Assembly: GCA_008711295.1 (NCBI GenBank)
Contig: VUYV01000180.1
Span: 1,029,096-1,093,095, forward strand
Length of the DNA stretch: 64,000 bases
From: Anarhynchus alexandrinus
Taxonomy: Eukaryota; Chordata; Aves; Charadriiformes; Charadriidae
Direction of reading: 5' to 3'
Shown here: in pieces, positions 24,797-34,275 of the stretch
Position numbering within the stretch: position 1 is the first letter of the stretch
How the letters are laid out: every line of letters begins with the position of its first letter
Program-made: the position numbers and the translations under genes
Notes under the pieces: model-generated
What the model saw: only the letters and a program-made list of their open reading frames with translations
Told to the model about the DNA's origin: nothing
Database searches by the model: none

Positions 24797-25329
24797 GGTC
24801 ATGAAGAATCTATGTTGACCTGGTACCTGCTGGTCTAAATTCATAAAATAACAGAGATCTCTAAATAACATGAAGTACTGTTTCTTAGTGGAATAACATA
24901 CCAAAAGAGCCTAGTTACTTGGGGCAGCATGTTTCCAATTATGATCAACCATGACTTGTTTAAAAAAAATAATAACAACATGGCTTTTTCATTTCATGGT
25001 TTAACTTTTTTTTTTTTCGCTATCAGATGTGGAAACATTTTACTTTGGATGGATATTATTCATGGGCTTTGTAAACTGTTAGAGCACACTACTTTAGGTT
25101 TTCCTGCGAAGTGTTGGTAAGGCGAATGTTTAAGCTCTGATTGAAACCTTTTCCTGTGGTGGTGGCCGAGCTCGGCTTTATTTGGTATGAGCAGTCCCGC
25201 TGAGCAGAGCTCAGATTCCCTGGAATTGCTTGTGGAGAGCCATAGCTCAGCACATAAGTGGTTCTGTTATCTTTAGCAGGGTTACCTATGTACTTAATGT
25301 TAAGTATAGTATTCATTAAATTGCTTAAT

Positions 25330-25900
25330 GAGAGTCAGAGCCAGGTCAGGATTTGGCTCCTACTATGCGCGTCCCGGGCAGCAGGCAGGCTGCACTCGCA
25401 CTGGGATGATTGCCCAAATTTGTTACCTTACAATGTGCGCGTGTGCATCCTACAATCCCTCCCGTAAAGAAGCCCTCGGAGACTGCGGTTCAGACCATCT
25501 CCCGTTGCTGTCGGCGCCAGGTCGGCACGGGTTTATCACCATCCGGACCCCATGCTGTCCCTCCCCACCCTCAGCCCCCTGCTGCCTGTCCCCCTGCCCC
25601 CTGGCTGGTTGATGCTCTGGCGGTAGGGAAGGTGCTGCTGAGGTACCGGGCTACAACCCCTGCAGGTGCCTGCAAGCCCATCTCCTGCGGGATGCCCGGC
25701 CAGGTACAGTGCACGATGCTGGAAGGTAGGGAGGGCTTGCTGGCAGGGGGGACACTTGCCTTTTCTGGCTGGCCAGCTGCCTCGCCCAGGGCCACCCGGC
25801 TCCTCCTGGGTGCCGGGGGGGCCAAAGGCATCTCCCTGCAGGTGGGATTTGGTTCCTTGGGCTGCGTCGTCTAACGGCCTGGCCTGGTGCCCGCAGACGT
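25330..25900. other. GC-rich patch inside the IRS2 intron
   Basis: A 570-bp block markedly richer in G+C than the surrounding intron, with open frames on both strands (for example 25410-25874, 154 codons, and 25536-25934 on the minus strand). Simultaneous long frames on both strands point to base composition rather than coding. No domain, start context or splice pair supports an exon. It could be a regulatory block, an isochore-like conversion tract or part of an unrecognised transcript. Confidence 0.4.
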
Positions 25901-25999
25901 ACGTGGTGTTAACCTCCAGATTTGGTGGTATCAAGAGGATTGCTCTTCCAGGAAAAGTTAGTTAGCGGGATCAGAGCCTTAATCGATTTGGCAGGCAGT

Positions 26000-26110
26000 G
26001 TGGGGAGGGGAAACAAAGGGACAAAGCCACCGAGTGATTTGCCTGGAGTCAGGGCAGAAGCCCGTGGCGGAGCTGGGGGTTCTGCGTCCGATGCCTGATC
26101 CGCTCTGGCG
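26000..26110 (+). repeat. MIR-like SINE fragment
   Basis: The order GGGGAGGGGAAACAAAGGGA, then GTGATTTGCCTGGAGTCAG, then CCCGTGGCGGAGCTGGGGG follows the MIR core ('gaaactgaggcacagag... gtgacttgcccaaggtcac... agtggcagagctggga'). Old and diverged, consistent with the low level of amniote-wide MIR in birds. Confidence 0.5.
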
Positions 26111-29100
26111 GTCGCGCTGCCGGCGGAATAAATTTACTGGTTCTGAATAACCAGGAACGTGTTTTGCCATGAGCCACATGAATAGCTGTTCCTGGCTGCG
26201 TGCTTGTTAGCAGATGAGAATTATTTTTAGGAATTAAGAAAATTTTTATTCATTGCTTACTGGCTTTGAAAATTAATAAGCAGGCTAGATCTTCTTTAAT
26301 TGACTAACCATTGTATTCTCTTCACAATATATTTAACAAGTCTTTGAGTATTTGGTAGTTTCCTAGCAATTTGTGTGTGCATTTATTATCTGATTTATTC
26401 CCCAAGAAGCACTGGTGGAATCAGGCAATTTTAGTTTTGGAAACTGAGCAGTGATCATGGATCGTTTTCTTAATACAGCCCAAAACCAAGAGGAAACTTC
26501 AGTATTGAAACAGTGCTGGACTTTGTATTTTGATTCGTGCGTGCCCACAGGGAATGAGGTTATCAAAGAATATATTCATGTCCTTGTAGGAATTCCGTTT
26601 AGTTCCTGGATAAAGATAACGTATGCGGTGTGACTTACTGTGTAAGTGGAGTGTTGGCCTGAGACTTGCAATAAGTAAAAGATACTGATCACGGAAGTAA
26701 AAATTAACAGTGATATTGATGTAATTTTTTTCTGCTTTTTTTTTTGCTTTAGCATGGAAGTTGCAACTTATTTCTTGCAAGTAGGCTTCCTCTGAAGCTG
26801 ACATTGCAAGACTACGTTTGGGTTAGGTTTTGAGTTATAAGTCAGCATTATAGACTCATTGGATGACGTGTTTATTGCGTCATAGGCTCTTAGGCTTGTG
26901 CCCACAGTCCCATTGTCCACCTACAAAACCCTGTGAACCAGGTTTGGAAGTGCTTTGAAGCATCAGCCGCTTCGCTTGCTCCAGCTTCATTCTGGCTGGA
27001 AAGTACATGTTGTGCTGTAAGGGCAAGGACAGGCTTACTCAGTTGCTAATAACCCTCCCTGATGACCGCCCTAGGCTGACATACTTCTGGAAAGATACTT
27101 GTTTGTGTTCTTTGCATGTGCAAAAATATCTTCCTCCGATTTCCCTATCTGAACACATGATTCTGAGGGGTTTTTTTTAACTTTATTTGGCTTTCACTGC
27201 CATGTGGCCACTTTCGGGAACCTAAATTTAGTTGTCAGGTTGGTTTCCATTTGGAGGAGGAAAGCAATAACACGGAGTCAGCGCGTATCTTTCAACATTC
27301 ACTTGTTCGCCTACATGATGCATTCCCATCCCGCTTCCCTGAGCAAGAGTCGGAACAAAGTGGTTTGTTAGGCGGCTCTTCCTCAAACAAAGGATCTCTG
27401 CTCCCTTCCGAGAGCCATCCATCCTGCTGCACGTTCTCCCACGCAGCCTTACTGGATGATGATGGCTGTTTTGGGGCTCCCTTGACTGCCTCATCAGCCA
27501 GTTCAAGTTCTTAATTTGAAACACCCTCCCAGCCCAAGCAATGAAAGCTCGTTTTCTGAAGATTGAATGGGTAGATTTGCCTTAGTTTCTGATTAGAAAA
27601 GTGGCAATAAATAAATGGCAATGGGTGGGGGCAATGAGATGCTTTGCTCTTGGTCTTTGCAAGCTATTTATTCATCTCAAGCTGTGTCATGAAATAAAAT
27701 CCTAAGTAACATCTCAAGTATCTGATCATAGAGCGGCTCCAATTGACTTCAGCAGGACTTTAATCCTTAGGTAAACCGTAGCTCTGAGAGATTCAATGGC
27801 AATTTAGCAATTCTCGCTTATGTGCCAAGATATGTCAACCTTTGTTTTTGTGTAGACTTGAAAGAAAAGCTTTTATTTTGGTTTATCAGAGGCTGAAATG
27901 GGTCGTAACTTGCAAAGATGAGCACTATGCTTACTTTGACGTCCAGGTTTCATATATGATTTATTTTGGTTTTATGGTCCTTAAGGAATTAAAAATATAC
28001 AGGAATACTGACTTCTTGTATCTGTACAGTCAAATTTAATGGGTTATGTCCTTTACAGACTTTTCTAAGTTAGTTCCCAAAGTGTTCCAAAGAACTTCCA
28101 CTTTTAGGAAAACTTGTGTAATACATCTTCATACTAAAATTTTCATCTACCTTGTAAACTTGAGGACAACAACATACAACAACAAAAAAAATGCTATAAA
28201 ATATTAAATGAACTAGACGCTATTAGTAGCACTTGGCGTGAGTGTGATTTTGCAGCCTGACATTGTATCGGGATGTTTCACTTGGTTGGCACCTTTCAAA
28301 ATGGGGTGTCAGTGTTTTGTCATGTAAAATTTACAGTCTCGGTGTTTTAATCACTGCTGTTTGTGCATTGCTGCTTTCCAGATATTATAGCAAACAGGAA
28401 AAATTTACACAATAAGCAACATACTAAGGAAATTCTGAAATTTTTTTTTAATGATGATGTTAACAAATGATCTTAATGTTGAGAGTTAATCAATATAATA
28501 ATGTCCCTTTATGGCAGTGGCACATACTATCCATTAATTCTTTGCAGTGAAAAAAACACGGAAGGAGTCAGCTGCATTCTGTGAAACAGAATGGGTCACT
28601 TTGTAATTAATTTCTGTTTTACTGGATAATTCACCTTGACTGTTTAAAGCAGCTTTGTGGTCGCTAACCTGGAGAAGATTCCTTCCATTTGCCTGCCTAC
28701 CCACTTTTTTACTTCTGGAAGTAAAAGGTTCTTTCTATACTTTGTTTATGTTTTTAGAAACTCTTTCCCTAAAGACAATACGGTCTCAAGAAATTTGTTT
28801 TTCATGTCTGGAAATGGACAGCTTTCAATAACACTCAGCAGACTAAAAAAACAGTTGAGTTTGTACCTACTTTCTGCAACCCCTTTTCCTTCCCACTGAT
28901 ACAAACAGTGATGGTCACAACTTGAACTGGGGGATTTTGTGTTGGGTTTTCTAACCAGTCCTGTCTCCTGTGATTTGCTGGTCTGAAGAGCCACAGCTAA
29001 AAAGTTCTGAAAACAAGGAGGTGGTATTGGATTGGGGAGTACTCCATTTATTGCCTCTGCAATACCTTGTGATGTATACGAATATAAAAGCAGTTAATGC

Positions 29101-29220
29101 ATAGCTTTTTTTTTTCCTGTGAAAACCCCTTCTGAATAATCTCTGTATGGTATGTTTTGTGTTGTTTAAATCATAAATGCGATTATTTTTTTCACCTTTA
29201 TTGACTTTCTTTCATTTTTC
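26111..29220. other. Distal intron segment, no gene seen
   Basis: AT-rich DNA leading to the acceptor. It includes a further relic motif of the ancient amniote repeat (about 27735-27775, AATTGACTTCAGCAGGACTT) and a perfect 8-bp inverted repeat with a 3-nt spacer at 28575-28593. The final 40 bases are the polypyrimidine tract of the IRS2 acceptor. Confidence 0.65.
28575..28593. promoter_or_regulatory. Perfect palindrome CATTCTGT-GAA-ACAGAATG
   Basis: Two exact 8-base inverted half sites separated by three bases. The arrangement suggests a dimeric factor, but the half-site order is not that of a glucocorticoid response element (ACAnnnTGT). Function unknown. Confidence 0.3.
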
Positions 29221-29227
29221 TTTTCAG

Positions 29228-29232
29228 AGTGA
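29228..29232 (+). CDS. IRS2: Insulin receptor substrate 2, coding end in exon 2 (AG + TGA)
   Basis: Exon 2 contributes two coding bases, AG, which join the G at 3964 to make GAG (Glu1178), and then the TGA stop at 29230-29232. The spliced protein ends ...KEASAVKE, matching the family ending ...LKEATIVKE in human. The stop lies only 5 nt after the junction, so the splice cannot mark the normal transcript for nonsense-mediated decay. Everything downstream in exon 2 is 3' UTR. Confidence 0.93.
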
Positions 29233-29724
29233 AGGAGTTAGTTTTCTCACCATGACCTCAAACAACAGAGTACAACATTCAAAGAAGCTGCTTGGCATAT
29301 ACCTTTTTTTTTCTTTGTTTGTTTTGTTTTGTTGGTTTTTTTTTTTTTTTTGTAACTGAAGCTGCTTAAGGTTTACTTTTTGTTGTTGTTGTTATTGTTG
29401 GTCCGGACAGTTACTTAACTTTCAACCTGTTGTGGACTAAACTGTGCAACAAATCTGGGAGGAAGGGAAAGCAACCTGCCTAACTCATTACCTGTCCATG
29501 GCATCTACGGTATCATTTTGCTGCTGTTTCGACAGGAGTTGGAGATGCTCTTTAGATCCTAGGAACTTTTCTGCCGGCCTCTTTAACTAACGGCCAATGC
29601 CTTTATTTCCTTTTTCTGCAAAGACAAACTGTATTTATTCTTCGGCATATTAGGGGATTCTGTACCACCTGCTGAAGCAGTAAGATCTGGTATTTACTGG
29701 CATAATTTCAAGCCTACCACAGTA

Positions 29725-29732
29725 CTACCTCA
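29725..29732 (+). promoter_or_regulatory. IRS2: let-7 seed match (8-mer CTACCTCA) in IRS2 3' UTR
   Basis: A perfect CTACCTCA, the 8-mer target of let-7/miR-98, 493 nt into the 3' UTR. Repression of IRS2 by let-7 within the LIN28/let-7 control of insulin-PI3K signalling is established in mammals. The motif is seen here; its use in this species is inferred. Confidence 0.6.
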
Positions 29733-30737
29733 GTTCAAAGTAAAGCCGGATTTGCGGTGTTGGTGTACGACAGGACCTCCTTTATCTCTATGCTGAGTCT
29801 CTCTCAAGAACGGTCGTCAGCCTTACTGAACTTGCAACGCGTACAGCTGCTGCTGCTGCTGGGTTGGGAATCACTAGCCGCAGGGTTTACTTCTTACACA
29901 AAGCCGAACCGGGGCACCGAAACGTCTAAAACGGGGTGAAACTCTGTGAATCGGACTTGGACAGAGGATGCGGAGTAGTTAAAAAAAAATATAAAACGTG
30001 TAACTGAAGCAATGTAAGTTAAAAACATCCAACTGTATTGGGGGTATCTCTCTGTACCTTTGACACACTTGTTTAATCCTCTCTATGTAGGTGTTTATGT
30101 AGGTACTTCAGATTGCAAAAGCCTTTTCTCCTAGTTAGAAGCTCACTTTTGTCAGCTAACCCTCTTCTTAGCTGCGTTTCTTGTAACCAAAAATCCACAT
30201 AGGCATGCTAGGAATGCAGGGATGATAATGGGTAGCGGGCAGATTCAAAGCGCTGATGTTAACACAGTATTATCCCGCCGTCTAGAAAGTCCTGATATCT
30301 GCCTTCGACCAGGACAGCACCGTTGCAGCTGCAGGCATTATTACAGGGAAGAAGAACCATTGCAGTCACTTATCCTGAGTTCTTTTTCAAGGCTGCCTGT
30401 GCATCACATTTCCGGTAGCCTGAAAAATCTGAGTGATGTGGCGGCTACTGTCACAAATGTCACATACAGCTGTCGCACCAGACTAGCAGAATGTCATGCC
30501 ACCTTGTTTCTCCTTCGATAAATTTGTTGAAGAGTTCATATACATTTTAAGGGTACCTCGCCAGTGCCTGCTCTGATAGACGTGTAAGTATTACTAAGTT
30601 ATTTGAGTTACGTGAGATTATTATTTTTTTTTCTTTTAATCATTGTGCTAGGTGGAACCTGTACTTAATGCATTATCTTTTGGGATTTTTTTTTCTGAGG
30701 AAGACCAGAGTCAATGTCTTACAAACATAACGAATGG

Positions 30738-30751
30738 CAATGCAGTCTTCC
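30738..30751 (+). promoter_or_regulatory. IRS2: Adjacent miR-33 (CAATGCA) and miR-7 (GTCTTCC) seed matches
   Basis: CAATGCA at 30738-30744 is followed with no gap by GTCTTCC at 30745-30751. A second CAATGCA lies at 30879-30885 and a miR-7 8-mer GTCTTCCA at 31504-31511. Both miRNAs have been reported to target mammalian IRS2. Adjacent sites this close would be mutually exclusive for Argonaute. Confidence 0.45.
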
Positions 30752-30878
30752 TGCTTACATGCTGAATTTTTAGAACTGAGGATTGTATTACAAGACAAAG
30801 ATGAATGTAAACTAATTCCTTCCCTACCCCATGACACACTTTATATTTCAGTGTAATTTTTGGGGTCTTAAATCACAG

Positions 30879-30885
30879 CAATGCA
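30879..30885 (+). promoter_or_regulatory. IRS2: miR-33 seed match (7-mer CAATGCA)
   Basis: Second CAATGCA 7-mer in the 3' UTR, 141 nt after the first. It is a 7-mer-m8 type site, because the next base is T rather than A. Confidence 0.4.
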
Positions 30886-31503
30886 TAGGCTAATACAATA
30901 TTAGATCTAAAATCAATTTAAATATCTAATCTGTCTGAGGTTTTTTTTTTAAATAATAGTACTATAAATGGTTCTAAGACATTCTAAAATGCTGCTTGTT
31001 TAAGTCTGGAACTGAAAAAAACAAATACCTTTGACATTTTCTGTCTGAACCTCCCCCCCTTAGCACTGAGTGTGGTACCTGCTGAATTCAATGTTTTGAA
31101 CTTCTACTTTGAAGTAGCCCTCTGTACCAATTAAGAAATCATGCCACTAAAACAAATGGCTAAAATGCATAGAGCAACTTCAAAACAAAAACTTGACAAC
31201 ATAGCCAATTCTTCTCTATCCTGTATATTTCACAAAGGCATATGCAATACTTACATTCTTAATTTAGTTTACAGAATGGAACCAAAATGTATAAATGTTA
31301 TGTTTGCTAAAACTTCACAATGTATATTGGGTCTTTGTACATTTTGCCTGACTTACCTTAAATTTAAAATATTTTTTGCTATATAACCTTAACAGTTATT
31401 AAGCAGTGTTTTCTTTTTGGGTACGTATTGTTTCTGGATATCAAGATGTTAAATATATTTCTTGCTATTGTGATATGACAAGAGACTTAACTTATCTTGC
31501 TGT

Positions 31504-31511
31504 GTCTTCCA
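31504..31511 (+). promoter_or_regulatory. IRS2: miR-7 seed match (8-mer GTCTTCCA)
   Basis: Full 8-mer complementary to the miR-7 seed, near the 3' end of the UTR, a position that favours activity. A Pumilio-type TGTATATA follows at 31522-31529. Proximity to both poly(A) signals means it is kept in either 3' isoform. Confidence 0.4.
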
Positions 31512-31558
31512 ATGTACACGCTGTATATAAGGATAAATGTGATGCTGCTGGAGACCAG

Positions 31559-31564
31559 AATAAA
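31559..31564 (+). terminator. IRS2: Proximal poly(A) signal AATAAA
   Basis: AATAAA 74 bases before the distal signal, followed by TG-containing sequence (TAGTGTATTGTATTT). It could give a slightly shorter 3' end. Confidence 0.45.
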
Positions 31565-31632
31565 TGGAACTAGAGTAGTGTATTGTATTTAGTCTGTATT
31601 GATCATGGATGCTCTCCTTAATAGCCATATGC

Positions 31633-31638
31633 AATAAA
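31633..31638 (+). terminator. IRS2: Distal poly(A) signal AATAAA of IRS2
   Basis: AATAAA followed, 26-48 bases downstream, by a GT/T-rich element (about 31664-31685), the usual arrangement of a functional cleavage site. Cleavage is expected near 31650-31660. The resulting exon 2 length of about 2.4 kb fits IRS2. Confidence 0.75.
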
Positions 31639-31655
31639 ATACATTATTTATGAAA

Positions 31656-34130
31656 GGAGTAAAGTATTTGTGTGCCTGTTTTCTCTAGGGGCAGGGTGGT
31701 TTTTCTGGTTGTTTACATAAAATCAGTTTCTTCTCTCTTTTAAATGGAAACATACTTTCTCTGAATAAATTTTACTGCTCTGCATGTACTTACCTGCTTT
31801 CCTTTTAACGCATATAACACTCCTGAAAAATAATGAAATAATTTAAAATCTTGTTTAAGAATATAAAGATCAGTATTATAAAGGCAAAGTTTATATATTT
31901 GAGGAAATAACTAGGAGCAGAATTTGTTCTTAATTTTTAATTCCAGTTTTAAAAGTGAGTGGAAGACTATGGGAGTCCTTCTGGCAGCCTATTTGGTGGG
32001 AACAGACTTGCCCTATACGTGCTGTCAGTTAGACTGGCCCAAGGTGGATGGAAACCTAATGCTCTATGTAGGTATCTTCATGTGCTGGCTTGTGTGCAGG
32101 GGCTCCAGGGCGCAGTCATAGACACCATGGGGTCACCATAGCCTGATCTGCTCCTGGTCGGTAGGAATGTCCCTCACGGTTGTGTAAATGACCCTTTTTC
32201 AATGTTCCTTGCATCCAGGTAAATGACCCATGTGAGGGTCACTGACTCATGGCAGGGACTGGGGTGATGATGGGCAGGGGATGACAACAGTAGGTTAATA
32301 AAAAGCTTGATGTCCCTTTCGCAGCAGAGTTTTGCTGAGATCTCCTTCACTTAAGCTGAGGAGTGTCTGAGCGACACATCTTTGTTGATTGTGCGCAAGG
32401 CCTGCTGGTGCAGGAGGAGACGTGATCTCTGTATACCACATTTAAAGTCATTTGGAGTGAAATCCTGTCTTGGGACACGTATATTACGTTTTCCTGGAAA
32501 CATCTGTTACTAAGTAGACTGGTAACTTTATTGTTACCTTATATTTTGGGGATGGTTGAAGGACACTACTCATACAACTTTATCTTAAAAGAACAAAACC
32601 TGGCTTATTGTCTCAAGCTCAGGTTCTTTCTCTGAAAGCGGCTTGAATGGAAAAGAGCAATCCTGTCTGTTGCTGCAGAAGGATCATCCTGTGGCTGCTG
32701 GAGTGTCCATATAAGCCACAGAGTGCAGACGTAAATCGCAGATAATGTATATTCTGCCCAAGAGAGAACATTCAGTTCGTTCTCTCATCTGTCCTGACCA
32801 TCTTAGCTGCAGACTTAGCTAGGGGACACAAAATGGGACATTGTGGATATTACAGTGCCTACATCCTTGAAGAGAAAGAGCAATTGCTTTGGTCTTTGAA
32901 ATCGCTCTCGAGAAATACTTACAACTATACAAAAGTGTCTTCTTTTCTGCTGGCAACAGAGTGTGTGAGTGGTACCTTACGATACCATGGAAGAAGAATG
33001 TGCTTGATAAGACATCTGGAAATCCAGTGCCAGATTCTCTGGTGGGTTCCATTTCTGATAATCAGAGCATAAAGGAAACCTTTGGATACTCGGCCCACTC
33101 ACAGCACAGTTTGGTGTGATGCTGGCTGCTTGCAAACAGAGCAACATTTGCAGTCACCCAAGAGTGTTGCTCTTAGGAGCAGTGACTGTCCTTCTCAAGG
33201 ACCTCAAAGCAGTCCATGGCTTCCTCCTTGGGAACCTTGGTTTACTTTTGGGGGTACGGGGTTCAGAGAAGGGTTGATACATGTCCAGGTGTCACCTCGG
33301 CATGGAATGAGGCTACCTAGAGCATATACCTGTGCCTGGAGCTTAGAAGCATTCCCAAATTCTCCAGTTCAGAGTGGAGACCACTGTAAAGGCACCATCT
33401 TTCAATAGTTTTTAAATAATGAACATGGGACAAGCAAGTTGCCTTCTTCAATGCCTAGTCCTACTGTTCAACTTGCTTTCTGTTCTCAAGGAGGATGGGA
33501 AGAAGAAAGGGTTCAGGTCTTTGCTATGTAATTCTCAACTCATTTGTGAGTATTCTGGGTGAGGAAATGCAACCTGGAGTCTGCTCTTGGGAGAGCCGTT
33601 GCTGAATCATGCAAAGGGAACAGATTTGGCCAGAGACGCAAGCCTTCATGCTCTGTGGGAGGCAAATCACCTACCAAATCTTTCAGTGTATTACTACTGC
33701 TTCAGTCATTCTCAGACAGCTTTTCCACCTTGAGAAACTTCAGCCAACTCTTGCAGAGACATCAAGATACACTACAAGACTCACCTGGCTTTTCCTGGGG
33801 GAAAAGAGTCTCTGAAAGGGTCTGCAGCAGGTTACATTTAATGAATGGGTTGTTTGCTTTTTAGGAGACCTAAATATTTAACTTACAGTTGATGATAGGT
33901 ATTTCTAATTTAAGGGTACAATTTGTGACATTTAGTGGGAATCTGACTTCTGAAAACAGGACTTCACTCTGAAGTATCTCAATGGCCTACCAAAATAATA
34001 GGGACAAAAAAATGTCACCATACACTTTTGAAAATACAGATCCCTGTTGTTTTTTTTTTTAATTATTTTTATTTATTATTTTTATGTGTCCAATCTATAT
34101 ATCAGACTAAACATATGTTTTACAATGTTT
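31656..34130. other. Downstream flank of IRS2, no gene seen
   Basis: Sequence beyond the cleavage site. It has short frames on both strands (for example 33082-33408, 108 codons) without recognisable motifs. No splice-site-and-frame pattern, no pseudogene. Confidence 0.65.
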
Positions 34131-34275
34131 AAACTACAGATGGGGAAACTATGGCCTGTGGGTTGGATGTGACACATAGCATTGCTTCATATGAGCCACG
34201 GCCTCATAAATTTTTTCATCCTATTAGGCAACATAGTGTCATGTGTTGAACATGTGGCTGCCAAAAGTTTTTAAA
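34130..34275. repeat. Possible decayed hAT-type DNA transposon fragment
   Basis: GATGGGGAAACTATGGCCTGTGGGTTGGATGTGACACA followed by GAGCCACGGCCTCAT resembles the 'ctgtggcccgcgggccggatgtggccc' phrase common to old hAT-group non-autonomous elements. Terminal repeats and target duplications are not recognisable. Confidence 0.25.

Larger units (their letters stand above)
3965..29227 (+). other. IRS2: IRS2 intron 1 (25,263 bp, phase 1)
   Basis: The donor reads AAAG|GTGAGT at 3964/3965, close to consensus. The acceptor is a T/C-rich tract ending TTTTCAG at 29221-29227, with a plausible branch point TTGAC (A at 29204, 23 nt before the junction). The exact completion of the human-like C-terminus (G + AG = Glu, then TGA) supports the pairing. 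Human IRS2 has the same two-exon design with a long intron near the stop codon. The intron is AT-rich with no convincing coding exon; its visible contents are listed separately. Confidence 0.93.
29233..31655 (+). other. IRS2: IRS2 3' UTR (exon 2)
   Basis: About 2.4 kb from the stop codon to the distal poly(A) signal. The right end is approximate, 15-20 nt past AATAAA at 31633. Contents: a U-rich tract soon after the stop (29306-29353), a GTT run (about 29371-29399), a let-7 8-mer (29725-29732), two miR-33 seed matches (30738, 30879), two miR-7 seed matches (30745, 31504) and a Pumilio-type TGTATATA (31522-31529). ORFs inside it (for example 30222-30521) show no family resemblance and are taken as chance. 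Confidence 0.85.

Noticed and set aside
25410..25934. Intronic frames (154 codons plus, 132 codons minus) as a nested gene
   Set aside because: Both strands are open at once because of GC-rich composition. No recognisable domain, start context or splice structure.
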